64,000 nt of DNA, taken from contig JAIXRN010000101.1 in the NCBI GenBank assembly GCA_027485165.1, forward strand, positions 149,526-213,525. The letters are read 5' to 3'. The notes under the pieces are model-generated. The model was not told where the DNA came from, searched no databases, and saw only the letters and a program-made list of their open reading frames with translations. The DNA comes from Rubrivivax sp. (lineage in GTDB: Bacteria > Pseudomonadota > Gammaproteobacteria > Burkholderiales > Burkholderiaceae_C). The translations under genes and the position numbers were made by a program. Numbering within the stretch: the stretch's first letter is position 1; the number at the start of each line of letters is the position of its first letter. Below, piece by piece: positions 31,654 through 40,689 of the stretch.

Positions 31654-32658
31654 ATGCACACCCCCCCGCCCTTTCCCAGCAGCCGGCCGCGCCGTCTGCG
31701 CCGTGATGCCTACACACGCGCCCTGGTGCGCGAACACCGGCTGGGCAGTGAAGACCTGATCCTGCCGGTGTTCGTGCTCGACGGCGAACGGCGAGTCGAA
31801 GACGTGGCCAGCATGCCCGGTGTGCAGCGCCGCAGCCTGGATGGCATCTACGGCCTGGCTGAACAGTGCGTGGCACTGGGCGTACCGGTGATGGCACTGT
31901 TCCCCGTCATCGCCAAGGAACTGAAGACGCCCGACGGCATCGAGGCCACCAACCCCGACGGCCTGGTGCCGCGCGCGGTGCGCGAACTGAAGCGCCGCTT
32001 CCCGCAGCTGGGCATCCTGACCGATGTCGCGCTGGACCCGTACACGAGCCACGGCCAGGACGGGCTGCTGGACGACACCGGCTACATCGTCAACGACAGC
32101 ACCGTGGCCGTGCTGCGCCAGCAGGCCCTGGTACAGGCGCAGGCGGGCGTGGACATCGTGGCGCCCAGCGACATGATGGACGGCAGGATTGGAGCGATTC
32201 GCGCGGAGCTTGAATCGCGCGGCGCCATCCACACCCGCATCATGGCCTACAGCGCCAAGTACGCCAGCGCCTTCTACGGCCCGTTCCGCGACGCCGTGGG
32301 CAGCGCGGGCAACTTGGGGCGTGCCGACAAGAAGGTCTACCAGATGGACCCGGGCAACACCGACGAAGCCCTGCGCGAAGTGGCGCTGGACATCGCCGAA
32401 GGTGCCGACATGGTGATGGTCAAGCCCGGCATGCCGTACCTGGACATCGTGCGCCGCGTGAAGGACGAATTCCGCGTGCCCACCTTCGCCTACCAGGTGA
32501 GCGGCGAATACGCGATGCTCAAGGCCGCGGCCGCCAACGGCTGGCTGGACCACGACGCGGTGATGATGGAAAGCCTGCTGGCCTTCAAACGTGCCGGTGC
32601 CGACGGCGTGCTGACTTACTTCGCGCTGGACGCGGCGCGCCTCGTCCGCCAGGCCTGA
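31654..32658 (+). CDS. hemB: Delta-aminolevulinic acid dehydratase (Mg-type)
   Basis: The 334-residue enzyme joins two 5-aminolevulinates into porphobilinogen at the start of heme, bacteriochlorophyll and cobalamin synthesis. Schiff-base lysines lie in YSAKYASAFYGPF and MVKPGMPYLDIV. The metal site reads DVALDPYTSHGQDG, the Asp-bearing type of Mg-dependent enzymes rather than the Cys triad of Zn enzymes. The ATG at 31654 gives MHTPPPFPSSRPRRLRRDAYTRALVRE, the usual start. An in-frame ATG 63 bases upstream adds an unlikely head. No intrinsic terminator follows it. Confidence 0.96.
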   Translation: MHTPPPFPSSRPRRLRRDAYTRALVREHRLGSEDLILPVFVLDGERRVEDVASMPGVQRRSLDGIYGLAEQCVALGVPVMALFPVIAKELKTPDGIEATNPDGLVPRAVRELKRRFPQLGILTDVALDPYTSHGQDGLLDDTGYIVNDSTVAVLRQQALVQAQAGVDIVAPSDMMDGRIGAIRAELESRGAIHTRIMAYSAKYASAFYGPFRDAVGSAGNLGRADKKVYQMDPGNTDEALREVALDIAEGADMVMVKPGMPYLDIVRRVKDEFRVPTFAYQVSGEYAMLKAAAANGWLDHDAVMMESLLAFKRAGADGVLTYFALDAARLVRQA

Positions 32659-32702
32659 AGCCCCGGCTGCTGACAGCAGGGCCAGGGCGGGATTCGGGGC
32701 GC

Positions 32703-33803
32703 ATGCGCATCTTCCACATCACCAACGACCAGTTCCTGGAACTGCCGTCGATGCCCGCAACATTGCCCGCAGATGGCTTCCTGTGGGTGGGCAGCGCACG
32801 GCGCGAATTCGAGGTGTCGACGCCCGATGTTCAGGCAGCGCTGCAGTGCTGGACAGGCGGTCAGCTGGTGGACCTGCACCTGGCCGACCTGCTGAACAAC
32901 CAGCTGCCCAGCCATTTCGACTACACGTCCTGGTACGACCTGATGGTGTTCCGCCGCCTGGCCGCGGGGGCGGGCAGCGCCGCACTGTTCATCGACGAAG
33001 CCCATGGCACGCTGGCGTCGGCCAAGCAGGCGCTGGACGCCATCGACACCAGCCCGGTGGGCTTTGCGGTCTTCGACCGCGTGCTCGTCACCGTCCACCC
33101 CACCGATTGTGCCGTGCGCGATCACTTCGCCCAGCGCATGGCCGGCCTGGTGGTCGACCGCGATGCGCGCGACCAGCGCGGCAGCGCACGCCTGCCTGCC
33201 AGCCCTGCCGACCTGATGCTGCGCATGGTGAACCACATGGTCGACAGCTACCTGGACCTGCGGCGCCTGCTCACCCGCCAGCTGGGCTACCTGCAGCAGG
33301 AATTGCTGAACCCGCGCAGCGGCTTCAACGACTGGCAGGTGCTGCTGGATTCACGCAACGCACTGCACATGCTGGAAGACACCTGCGAAGACCAGCGTGC
33401 CGCCGTGCAGGAATGGATCGACGCGCTGGACGAATGGCCAGACGAGACCGAGCCCGACAAGCGCCGCGAACGTGAACTGCTGCGCGTGCGTTCGCGCGAC
33501 GTGCTGGAACATGTGGAACGGGTACTGGGCCATGTGCGCCGCTTGGAACAGAGCGCCGAGACGTCCGTGCAGATGCACTTCAGCGCCCTGGGCCACCGCA
33601 CCAACGACATCATGCGCACGCTGACCGTGCTGACGGCCATCTTCCTGCCGCTGAACCTGATCACAGGCTTCTTCGGCATGAACTTCGACAGCCTGCCCTT
33701 GATCCATTCCGCCACGGGTTTCTGGGTGGCCTTCGCGCTGATGGTGGCGGTGGGCGTGGGCCTGGTGAGCTTCTTCTGGCGCAAGCGCTACCTGGGGCGC
33801 TGA
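32703..33803 (+). CDS. corA: CorA-family Mg2+ transporter
   Basis: The 366-residue protein has a large cytoplasmic N-terminal domain ending in long helices (GLVVDRDARD..., LEQSAETSVQMHFSALGHRTNDIMRTLTVLTAIFLPLNLITGFFGMNF) with two membrane helices at the C-terminus. GMN (about 325-327) is the CorA selectivity signature, and the end is basic (FFWRKRYLGR). It forms a homopentameric Mg2+ channel in the inner membrane. It lies 44 bases after hemB. Whether it is in the same transcript is unclear, as neither a terminator nor a promoter is obvious between them. Confidence 0.93.
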   Translation: MRIFHITNDQFLELPSMPATLPADGFLWVGSARREFEVSTPDVQAALQCWTGGQLVDLHLADLLNNQLPSHFDYTSWYDLMVFRRLAAGAGSAALFIDEAHGTLASAKQALDAIDTSPVGFAVFDRVLVTVHPTDCAVRDHFAQRMAGLVVDRDARDQRGSARLPASPADLMLRMVNHMVDSYLDLRRLLTRQLGYLQQELLNPRSGFNDWQVLLDSRNALHMLEDTCEDQRAAVQEWIDALDEWPDETEPDKRRERELLRVRSRDVLEHVERVLGHVRRLEQSAETSVQMHFSALGHRTNDIMRTLTVLTAIFLPLNLITGFFGMNFDSLPLIHSATGFWVAFALMVAVGVGLVSFFWRKRYLGR

Positions 33804-33834
33804 CCCTGCGCGCCTGCTGGTGCGCCAGCCGCAC

Positions 33835-35298
33835 TCAGATGGGCCGCTGGCGGGCCAAAGGCGGGTTGCGGGCGAAGTAGTTGCGTACGCCGCTGGTGAT
33901 GGCGTCGACCAGTTCGCGCCGGTAGGCCGGGTCGCGCAGCTGGGCTTCTTCATCGGGGTTTGAGATGAAGGCGGTCTCGACCAGGATGCTGGGGATGTCT
34001 GGCGCCTTCAGCACCGCGAAGCCGGCCTGTTCCACCTGGCGCTTGTGCAGCCGCCCCACCCGGCCCAGCGGGCCCAGCACTTCGCGACCCAGCTTCAGGC
34101 TGTCCTTGATCTGCGCCGTGGTCGACATGTCCAGCATCGCCTGCAGCAGCTGGCGGTCCTTCACGCCGGCCACGTTCACGCCGCCGACCTGGTCTGACGA
34201 GTTCTCGCGCTGCGCCATCCAGCGCGCGGCGGCGCTGCTGGCGCCGCTGGTGGACAGCGCGTAGACGCTGGCGCCACGCGCTTCCTGGCGCATGAAGGCG
34301 TCGGCGTGGATGCTGATGAACAGGTCGGCCTGTACGCGCCGGGCCTTGCGCACGCGTTCGTTCAGCGGCACGAAGTAGTCGCCATCGCGGGTGAGCATCA
34401 CGCGCACGCCGGGCAGTGCGTTCAGGCGTTCGCGCAGCTGCAGCGCGATGGCCAGCACGACGTCCTTTTCGCGCAGACCGGTGGGGCCGATGGCGCCTGG
34501 GTCCTCACCCCCATGGCCAGGGTCCAGTGCCACGATCACCAGCCGGTCCACACGCCGCCGTTCGGCAGGCGTGGGGGGCTCAGGTGCTGGCGCTGGCGCT
34601 GGCGTGCTGAACGGGGCGGGCAGCAGGGCGGGCGCTGAAGCCGCTGGTGCGGATAGGGCTGCGGCTGAAGCCGCTGGTGCAGAGAGGGCTGCGGGGGCCG
34701 ACGCTGCCGCCGCGGCGGCTGCCGGTGCAGGTGCGGCGGCGTTTGCAGGCTGTTCGATGCGCGCGATCAGCTCGCCCAGCGCGTCCTGCACGGCCCGGGC
34801 GGCAAGCGCTTCGGCCGCTTCCTTGTCGCGCAGCAGGGCCAGCAGCGGGTCGGTTTCCTGCACCGGGTACAGGTCGAACACCAGCCGTTGCTGGTAGGCC
34901 GCCACGGGCGCCAGCGTGAACTGCTGCGGCCGGATGGCCTGGCGCAGGTCGAACACCAGCCGCACCACGCGCGGCTGGTACTGGCCCACGCGCACCCCGG
35001 CGATGTAGGGGTCGTCGGGCCGCACCTTGCCCACCAGTTCGCGCAGCGCGTCGCGCAGTTCCAGACCGTCGATGTCCACCACCAGGCGGTAGGGCATTTC
35101 GGTGACCTGATGGCGCGCCACCAGTGGGGTGTCGGACTCGATCGTCACCCGCGTGTAGGCCTTCGCTGGCCAGACACGCACCGCCAGGATGGCCGCGCCG
35201 CGGGCGATCTGCGCCGTGCCCAGCAGCAGCACGGCGCTGCCCAGGCGGGCCAGCGCGCGGCGGCGGGGCAGCAGCAGCGGACGCGGGGGTAGCTTCAC
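33835..35298 (-). CDS. amiC: N-acetylmuramoyl-L-alanine amidase with AMIN domain (AmiC-like)
   Basis: The 487-residue exported enzyme cleaves the MurNAc-L-Ala bond of peptidoglycan at division. N-terminal basic signal (PRRRALARLGSAVLLLGTAQIARGA), AMIN domain about 35-150 (VRVWPAKAYTRVTIESDTPLV...), an Ala/Pro-rich linker about 165-245 with a 30-bp tandem repeat, and the Amidase_3 domain: VALDPGHGGEDPGAIGPTGLREKDVVL, FISIHADAF, ILVETAFISNPDEEAQL, with Zn ligands His and Glu. The GTG start at 35296-35298 overlaps the tsaE stop by three bases (GTGA), so translation is coupled. Confidence 0.93.
   Translation of the reverse strand: MKLPPRPLLLPRRRALARLGSAVLLLGTAQIARGAAILAVRVWPAKAYTRVTIESDTPLVARHQVTEMPYRLVVDIDGLELRDALRELVGKVRPDDPYIAGVRVGQYQPRVVRLVFDLRQAIRPQQFTLAPVAAYQQRLVFDLYPVQETDPLLALLRDKEAAEALAARAVQDALGELIARIEQPANAAAPAPAAAAAAASAPAALSAPAASAAALSAPAASAPALLPAPFSTPAPAPAPEPPTPAERRRVDRLVIVALDPGHGGEDPGAIGPTGLREKDVVLAIALQLRERLNALPGVRVMLTRDGDYFVPLNERVRKARRVQADLFISIHADAFMRQEARGASVYALSTSGASSAAARWMAQRENSSDQVGGVNVAGVKDRQLLQAMLDMSTTAQIKDSLKLGREVLGPLGRVGRLHKRQVEQAGFAVLKAPDIPSILVETAFISNPDEEAQLRDPAYRRELVDAITSGVRNYFARNPPLARQRPI
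34634..34693. repeat. 30-bp tandem duplication in the amidase linker
   Basis: Two 30-bp copies (34634-34663 and 34664-34693) differ at a few bases near their right ends and encode repeated SAPAA-type linker residues between the AMIN and catalytic domains. Confidence 0.85.
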
Positions 35299-35777
35299 GC
35301 CAGAAGAGCCCGCCCGATGGCCGTGTAGGCCTGCAGCGTGACCCGGCGTTCGCTGTCGTCGTCACCGGGCTCCAGGTGCACGGCCAGGTCAGCACCCGGC
35401 AGCATGCCGGCGGCTTTCTCGGGCCATTCGGCCAGCTTCAGGCCGGGTTGGGCGAAGGTTTCTCGAAAGCCCGCGTCGGCCCATTCCCGCGGGTCGCTGA
35501 AGCGGTAGAAGTCGAAATGGGAAATCGCCAGGCCGCCGGCCTGGTGTGGTTCCAGCACCGCGTAGGTGGGGCTCTTGATGCGCCCCTGCACGCCCAGGGC
35601 GCGCAGCAGGTGGCGCACCAGGCTGGTCTTGCCCGCCCCCAGCGGGCCATGCAGGCTGATGAAGGCCGTGCGCAAGGCCGGCCGGGTGGCCAGCTGGGCG
35701 GCAAAGGCCTGGCAGTCGGATTCGTCCCGCCAGCGCAGCTGACGGGTTTCTAGAATCGGTGCATGCAGGGGCAGCAT
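35295..35777 (-). CDS. tsaE: tRNA threonylcarbamoyladenosine biosynthesis ATPase TsaE
   Basis: The 160-residue P-loop ATPase works with TsaB and TsaD to make t6A37 in ANN-decoding tRNAs. Walker A is LHGPLGAGKTSLVRHLL (about 43-59), then SPTYAVLEPHQ and HFDFYRFSDPREWADAGF, the usual TsaE motifs. Start ATG 35775-35777 overlaps the divergent queG start region by about 15 bases. Downstream it overlaps amiC. In E. coli tsaE, amiB and queG are also neighbours, so the association is conserved. Confidence 0.93.
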   Translation of the reverse strand: MLPLHAPILETRQLRWRDESDCQAFAAQLATRPALRTAFISLHGPLGAGKTSLVRHLLRALGVQGRIKSPTYAVLEPHQAGGLAISHFDFYRFSDPREWADAGFRETFAQPGLKLAEWPEKAAGMLPGADLAVHLEPGDDDSERRVTLQAYTAIGRALLA

Positions 35778-36929
35778 CAAACTGCGGAGCTATCGGATTC
35801 GCCACTGCTGGCACAGCTGCAGGGATGGGCGCATGGGCTGGGATTCTCCCAGATCGGTGTTGCCGACATCGACCTTGCCACGGCCGAAGCCGGGCTGCTG
35901 GCCTGGCTGGCAGCGGGCTTTCACGGCGGCATGGGCTACATGGCCACGCACGGGCTGCGGCGCGCCCGGCCCGCTGAACTGGTGCCCGGCACGGTGCGGG
36001 TGATCACCGCGCGCATGAACTACCTGCCGCAGGCCGCAGCGCCCGATTGGGCCGCGCGGGAACAGGCGCGGCTGGACCAGCCCGGACAGGCCGTGGTGTC
36101 CGTCTATGCCCGCGGCCGCGATTATCACAAGGTCATGCGCCAGCGCCTGCAGAAGCTGGCGCTGCGGCTGCAGGCCGAAGTGGGGCCTATCGGCCATCGC
36201 GTGTTTGCCGATTCCGCCCCCGTGCTGGAAGTGGAACTGGCCAGCCGCAGCGGCATCGGCTGGCGCGGCAAGCACACCCTGGCGCTGCACCGCGACGCGG
36301 GTTCGATGTTCTTCCTGGGCGAGATCTATACCGACCTGCCGCTGCCGCTGACCGCGCCAACCGACGCCCATTGCGGCAGCTGCACAGCCTGCATCAGCGC
36401 CTGCCCCACGGCGGCCATCGTGGCGCCCTATCGGCTGGACGCGCGGCGCTGCATCAGCTATCTGACGATCGAACACGCCGGGCCCATCGCACCAGAACTG
36501 CGCCCGCTGGTGGGTAACCGCATCTACGGCTGCGACGACTGCCAGCTGGTGTGCCCCTGGAACAAATACGCCCAGCGCAGCCCGCTGCCCGACTTCGACG
36601 TGCGCCCGGGCCTGGACCAGCCGCAGCTGCTGCAGCTGTGGGCCTGGGACGAGCCGGCCTTCCTGCGCCACACCGAAGGCAGTGCCATCCGCCGCATCGG
36701 CTTCCAGCGCTGGCGCCGCAACCTGGCGGTGGCGCTGGGCAATGCGCTGCGCGCTGAGCCTTCGGCCACCGACGTGGCCCGCGGCGCCGGCCAGGCAGCA
36801 GATCTTGCAACCGGCGCTGCCGACACAGCGGCCGCTATCCGCGCAGCGCTGCAGTCGGCCTGGCCTGCGGCCGACGCCCTGGTGCGCGAGCACATCGCCT
36901 GGGCGCTGGCCGACGGGTCGGGGGCTTAG
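35763..36929 (+). CDS. queG: Epoxyqueuosine reductase
   Basis: The 388-residue enzyme reduces epoxyqueuosine to queuosine at tRNA position 34 using cobalamin and two [4Fe-4S] clusters. Clusters are at CGSCTACISACPTAAI (about 206-221) and CDDCQLVCPWN (about 259-269). N-terminal ELVPGTVRVITARMNYLP and GWRGKHTLALHRDAGSMFFLGEIYTDLPL are family features. Because QueG needs cobalamin, it depends on the B12 locus 16 kb away. It diverges from tsaE with their 5' ends overlapping. Confidence 0.93.
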   Translation: MQGQHQTAELSDSPLLAQLQGWAHGLGFSQIGVADIDLATAEAGLLAWLAAGFHGGMGYMATHGLRRARPAELVPGTVRVITARMNYLPQAAAPDWAAREQARLDQPGQAVVSVYARGRDYHKVMRQRLQKLALRLQAEVGPIGHRVFADSAPVLEVELASRSGIGWRGKHTLALHRDAGSMFFLGEIYTDLPLPLTAPTDAHCGSCTACISACPTAAIVAPYRLDARRCISYLTIEHAGPIAPELRPLVGNRIYGCDDCQLVCPWNKYAQRSPLPDFDVRPGLDQPQLLQLWAWDEPAFLRHTEGSAIRRIGFQRWRRNLAVALGNALRAEPSATDVARGAGQAADLATGAADTAAAIRAALQSAWPAADALVREHIAWALADGSGA

Positions 36930-37835
36930 TCAACCCAGCCAGTGCAGCAGGCCCAGCGCCAGGGGCAGCCCGACCATGGCGATCAGGGTCGACAGCGTCA
37001 CCAGCCCGCTGACATAGGCGCCATGTCCGCCCATGCGCACAGCCAGTACGTAGGCGCTGGAAGCGGTGGGCAGCGCGGCGAAGGCCACCAGCACCGCCTG
37101 TTGCCCGGCCGGCAGCTGCAGACCTAGCACCAGGGCCACAGCCAGCAGGGGCAGCACGGCATGGCGGATGGCCAGCAGCGCCGCTGCCAGCTGAGGGCCT
37201 TCGCGCAGCGCGCCCATGCGCAGTCCGGCGCCCACGGCCATCAGCCCCAGCGGCAGGGCCGCTGCGCCCACGCGTGCCAGCGTGGTGGCCGCCAGTTCGG
37301 GCAGCTTCAGCCCCAGCAGGTTGCACAGCAGGCCACCCGCGGTGGACAGGATCAGCGGGTTGCGTGCCAGTTCATGCCAGGTGCGCTGCCCCCCCTGGCG
37401 TGCCATCGGCCAGACCGCCGCCACATTGGCCAGCGGCACGCATACGGCCACCAGCAGCGCCGTCCAGGCCACGCCGGCGGTGCCGGCCAGGCGCTCGGCC
37501 AAAGCCAGCGCGACGTAGGAATTGAAGCGGAACGCAGTCTGAGCACCCGAGGCATGCAACCGCGGGTCCACGCCCCGCCAGTGCGCCACGGCATAGGCCA
37601 GCAGCACGCCCGTGCCCACGATCAGCAGGCCGCAACCCACTAGCGGCAGGGCTGCCATGGGCTGCAGAGGGTTGCGCACGATGGCCTGGAACAGCAGGGC
37701 CGGGAACAGGACGTAGTAGACGAGCTTCTCCACCCCTTCCCAGACCGGGCGGTTGAGCATCGTCGTGCGGCACAGCAGCCAGCCGATGCAGATGAGCAGG
37801 AAGTCCGGCAGCAGCAGCAGCGGATGAGTGGCCAT
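36930..37835 (-). CDS. AEC-family permease (auxin efflux carrier type)
   Basis: The 301-residue membrane protein has about ten hydrophobic segments with the inverted-repeat layout of the AEC family: start LLLLPDFLLICIGWLLCRTTMLN, YYVLFPALLFQAIVR, ARNPLILSTAGGLLCNLLGLKLP, LPLGLMAVGAGLRMGAL, PTASSAYVLAVRMGGHGAYVSGLVTLSTLIAMVGLP. Bacterial members export or import dicarboxylates or other small acids. Substrate not predictable. ATG at 37833-37835. A longer start would extend into the divergent gene. Its stop abuts the queG stop (convergent, no gap). Confidence 0.88.
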   Translation of the reverse strand: MATHPLLLLPDFLLICIGWLLCRTTMLNRPVWEGVEKLVYYVLFPALLFQAIVRNPLQPMAALPLVGCGLLIVGTGVLLAYAVAHWRGVDPRLHASGAQTAFRFNSYVALALAERLAGTAGVAWTALLVAVCVPLANVAAVWPMARQGGQRTWHELARNPLILSTAGGLLCNLLGLKLPELAATTLARVGAAALPLGLMAVGAGLRMGALREGPQLAAALLAIRHAVLPLLAVALVLGLQLPAGQQAVLVAFAALPTASSAYVLAVRMGGHGAYVSGLVTLSTLIAMVGLPLALGLLHWLG

Positions 37836-37995
37836 GCGGCGAGTCTGCCATCGGCAGGCGGCGGCCCGTGCCGCGCGCACTACGATCGCGCCCATGTTCA
37901 TGCACTTGCCCGGGCCCACGCACGGGCCCATGCCGATGCCCAGGTTCACGTCAACGCCGATGTTCAAGCCCGCGCTGTGCCGCTGCGCGCCAGTG

Positions 37996-38625
37996 ATGCC
38001 TTTACGCCGCCAGGGTTTGCGGCCGACTGTGTGGCTGCTGTGCGGCGTCATGCTCAGCCTGCCACCGGTGGCCTGGGCTCAGGCGGCACCGGCAGCGCCC
38101 GCGGCGCGGGTGCAGGTGGAAGGCCAGTGGTTCGAAGGCCAGTCAGAACTGGCGGGCAGTGCGCTGCGCCTGAACGGCACGGGCGTGCGCGCCGTGGCCT
38201 GGTTCAAGGGCTATGCCGCCGGCCTGTACCTGCCGGCGCCCGCCACCACGCCTGCGCAGGCGGTGGACATGCCGGGCCCGAAGCGGCTGCAGATCCGCAT
38301 GCTGAAGGACGTGCCGGCCGAAGAGTTCGTCAAGGCGCTGAACAAGGGCGTGGCCCGCAACAGCAGCCCCGATCAGCTGGCCACGATGCAGGGCCGGCTG
38401 GCCCAGTTCGCAAGCCTGGTGTCGGCCCTGGGCCAGGTGAAAACGGGTGACGTTGTCAATCTGGACCATGAGCCGGGTCGGGGTTTGAGCCTGCGCGTGA
38501 ATGGCAAACTGCGCGGCGAAACCGTGCAGGGTGACGACCTTTTCGCTGCCGTGCTGCGGTCTTTCGTGGGCCAGCGCCCCTACGATGAAAAGCTGAAGGC
38601 GGGGCTGCTCGGGCAGAAGAGCTGA
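37996..38625 (+). CDS. Exported chalcone-isomerase-like protein
   Basis: From ATG 37996 the protein has 209 residues: signal peptide MPLRRQGLRPTVWLLCGVMLSLPPVAWAQA, then a chalcone-isomerase-fold body (GSALRLNGTGVRAVAWFKGYAAGLYLPAPATTPAQA; MLKDVPAEEFVKALNKGVARN). Bacterial members are periplasmic proteins without flavonoid chemistry, and function is unknown. Longer starts (37894 or 37828) would add residues that do not look like a signal. It diverges from the AEC gene. Confidence 0.8.
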   Translation: MPLRRQGLRPTVWLLCGVMLSLPPVAWAQAAPAAPAARVQVEGQWFEGQSELAGSALRLNGTGVRAVAWFKGYAAGLYLPAPATTPAQAVDMPGPKRLQIRMLKDVPAEEFVKALNKGVARNSSPDQLATMQGRLAQFASLVSALGQVKTGDVVNLDHEPGRGLSLRVNGKLRGETVQGDDLFAAVLRSFVGQRPYDEKLKAGLLGQKS

Positions 38626-38720
38626 GCGTTTGAACGCCTGAACATCACCGCCGCAGCGGCCGCAAGTGCCTGGCGTGCCAGCCCCTGAAGCCAGCCCCTG
38701 CCTCAACCCCTGGAGACACC

Positions 38721-39692
38721 GTGAACCGACGCCAACACCTCATCGCCCTGGCCGCCACCCTGCTGGCGGCCCACACCACCGCACAGGCGCAGGCCTACCC
38801 GGTCAAGCCTATACGCCTGATCGTGCCCTTCGCCCCTGGCGGCACCACCGACATCATTGCCCGTGTGGTGGCCGAAAAGGCCAACCTGGCACTGGGCCAG
38901 AACCTTCTGGTGGAAAACCGCGGCGGCGGCGGCGGGTCGATCGGTGCGCTCGAGCTCATCAAGGCGCCGGCCGATGGCTACGCGCTGGGCATGGCCACGG
39001 TCTCGACCACCGCGGCCAACCCGGCCATCAACAAGAAGATCGGCTACGACCCGACCGTCGACTTCACGCCCATCATCAACATCGCCGCCACACCCAACGT
39101 CATCGCGGTGCACCCCAGCTTTCCAGCGCGCGACTTCAAGGGTTTCCTGGCCGAGGTGAAGAAGAACCCGGGCAAGTACAGCTTCGCCAGTTCGGGCACG
39201 GGCGGCATCGGCCACCTGCAGATGGAATTGTTCAAGAGCCTGTCGGGCACCTTCATCACCCACATCCCCTACCGCGGTGCAGGCCCGGCGCTGACCGACA
39301 CCGTGGCTGGGCAGGTGCCCATCATCTTCGACAACATGCCGTCGGCGCTGCCCTTCATCCGCGACGGGCGGCTGATCGCCATCGTCGTGGCGGCGCCCAA
39401 CCGGCTGAGCCAGCTGCCGAACATCCCGACCTTCAAGGACGTGGGCCTTGAGCCCGTCAACCGCATGGCTTACTACGGCATCCTGGGCCCCAAGGGCCTG
39501 CCGAAGGACGTGGTCGACCGCGTGGCCGCGGCTATCAAGCGCACGGCGGAATTGCCCGACGTGCGCAAGCGCATCGAAGACACGGGCTCGGTGATGGTCC
39601 TGAACACGCCCGATGAATTCGCGCGCCAGATCAAGGCTGAGTTCGAGGTCTACAAGGACGTGGTCGCGCGGCAGAAGCTGTCACTGGAATAG
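38721..39692 (+). CDS. Tripartite tricarboxylate transporter substrate-binding protein (TctC/Bug)
   Basis: The 323-residue periplasmic protein starts at GTG 38721 with GGAG upstream. Signal peptide: QHLIALAATLLAAHTTAQAQAYP. Bug-family pattern: PIRLIVPFAPGGTTDIIARVVA, NRGGGGGSIGALELIKAPADGYALGMA, NIAATPNVIAVHPS, FASSGTGGIGHLQMELFKSLSG and THIPYRGAGPALTDTVAGQVPIIFDNMPSALPFI. Betaproteobacteria carry many of these. The ligand is usually a carboxylate. No tctAB permease is beside it. Its stop is two bases before the xerD start. Confidence 0.93.
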   Translation: MNRRQHLIALAATLLAAHTTAQAQAYPVKPIRLIVPFAPGGTTDIIARVVAEKANLALGQNLLVENRGGGGGSIGALELIKAPADGYALGMATVSTTAANPAINKKIGYDPTVDFTPIINIAATPNVIAVHPSFPARDFKGFLAEVKKNPGKYSFASSGTGGIGHLQMELFKSLSGTFITHIPYRGAGPALTDTVAGQVPIIFDNMPSALPFIRDGRLIAIVVAAPNRLSQLPNIPTFKDVGLEPVNRMAYYGILGPKGLPKDVVDRVAAAIKRTAELPDVRKRIEDTGSVMVLNTPDEFARQIKAEFEVYKDVVARQKLSLE

Positions 39693-39694
39693 CC

Positions 39695-40597
39695 TTGGCA
39701 GCCGGCGTCGACAGCCAGGCAGCGATCGACCGCTTCATCGACGCCCTGTGGATCGAGGACGGGCTGTCGCCGCTGACGCTGTCGGCCTACCGGCGCGATT
39801 TGCAGCAGTTGTCGGCCTGGCTGGCGCAGGAACAGGTCAAGACCCTGGACGAGTGCAGCGAAGCCGACCTGCTGGGCTTTGCACTGGCGCGCCACGCCGG
39901 CACGCGGGCCAGCACCGCGAACCGGCGGCTGACGGTGTTTCGCCGCTACTACCGCTGGGCCCTGCGCGAAAGGCACGTGGCCATCGACCCGACGCTCAAG
40001 CTGCTGGCGGCTAGGCAGCCGCTGCGGGTGCCGAAGGCGCTGTCCGAGGCACAAGTCGTGGCACTGCTGGCGGCCCCGGACCCGGCGCATCCGCTGGGCC
40101 TGCGCGACCGCAGCATGATCGAGCTGATGTACGCCAGCGGCTTGCGGGTGAGCGAACTGGTGGGCCTGAAGACCGTGCAGCTGGGCCTGAACCAGGGCGT
40201 GTTGCAGGTGGCGGGCAAGGGCGCGCGTGAACGCCTGGTGCCCTTCGGGGCCGAGGCGCAGGACTGGCTGGAGCGCTACCTGAAAGAAGGGCGACGGGCC
40301 ATCCTGCACGGGCAGGCCAGCGACGCGCTGTTCGTCACCGCGCGCGGGGCGGGCATGACGCGGCAGATGTTCTGGCGCCTGATCAAGCGCTATGCGCTGC
40401 AAGCGGGCATCACCGCGCCGTTATCGCCACACACCCTGCGCCATGCCTTCGCCACGCATCTGCTGAACCACGGCGCCGACCTGCGCGCAGTGCAAATGCT
40501 GCTGGGCCACGCCGATATCGGCACCACCACCATCTACACCCACGTGGCGCGCGAGCGCCTGAAGGCGCTGCACGGGCAGCACCATCCGCGCGGCTGA
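39695..40597 (+). CDS. xerD: Tyrosine recombinase XerD
   Basis: The 300-residue recombinase works with XerC at dif to resolve chromosome dimers. The N-terminal core-binding SAM-like part (IDRFIDALWIEDGLSPLTLSAYRRDLQQLSAWL) precedes the catalytic domain with Arg in ASGLRVSELVGLK, Lys in VAGKGARERLVPFG, the SPHTLRHAFATHLLNHGADLRAVQMLLGHADIGTTTIYTHV box and the Tyr nucleophile in IYTHV. The start is probably TTG 39695, as no ATG or GTG lies nearby. Length matches XerD rather than XerC. Confidence 0.9.
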   Translation: MAAGVDSQAAIDRFIDALWIEDGLSPLTLSAYRRDLQQLSAWLAQEQVKTLDECSEADLLGFALARHAGTRASTANRRLTVFRRYYRWALRERHVAIDPTLKLLAARQPLRVPKALSEAQVVALLAAPDPAHPLGLRDRSMIELMYASGLRVSELVGLKTVQLGLNQGVLQVAGKGARERLVPFGAEAQDWLERYLKEGRRAILHGQASDALFVTARGAGMTRQMFWRLIKRYALQAGITAPLSPHTLRHAFATHLLNHGADLRAVQMLLGHADIGTTTIYTHVARERLKALHGQHHPRG

Positions 40598-40641
40598 AGG
40601 GTTGTGGCGGTGTGCGGCGCTCGAGTGGCGGCGCCGCCATG

Positions 40642-40666
40642 AAAAAAGCCGGCTCAGGGGCCGGCT
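40642..40666 (-). terminator. Rho-independent terminator of the porin gene
   Basis: Plus 40647-40653 (AGCCGGC) and its complement 40660-40666 (GCCGGCT) form a 7-bp stem with a loop of about six bases, preceded on + by AAAAAA (40642-40647), giving a U-run on the - strand transcript. It lies 23 bases after the porin stop. Confidence 0.85.
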
Positions 40667-40689
40667 CTTCGCTGAAAGGGGAAACCCGA

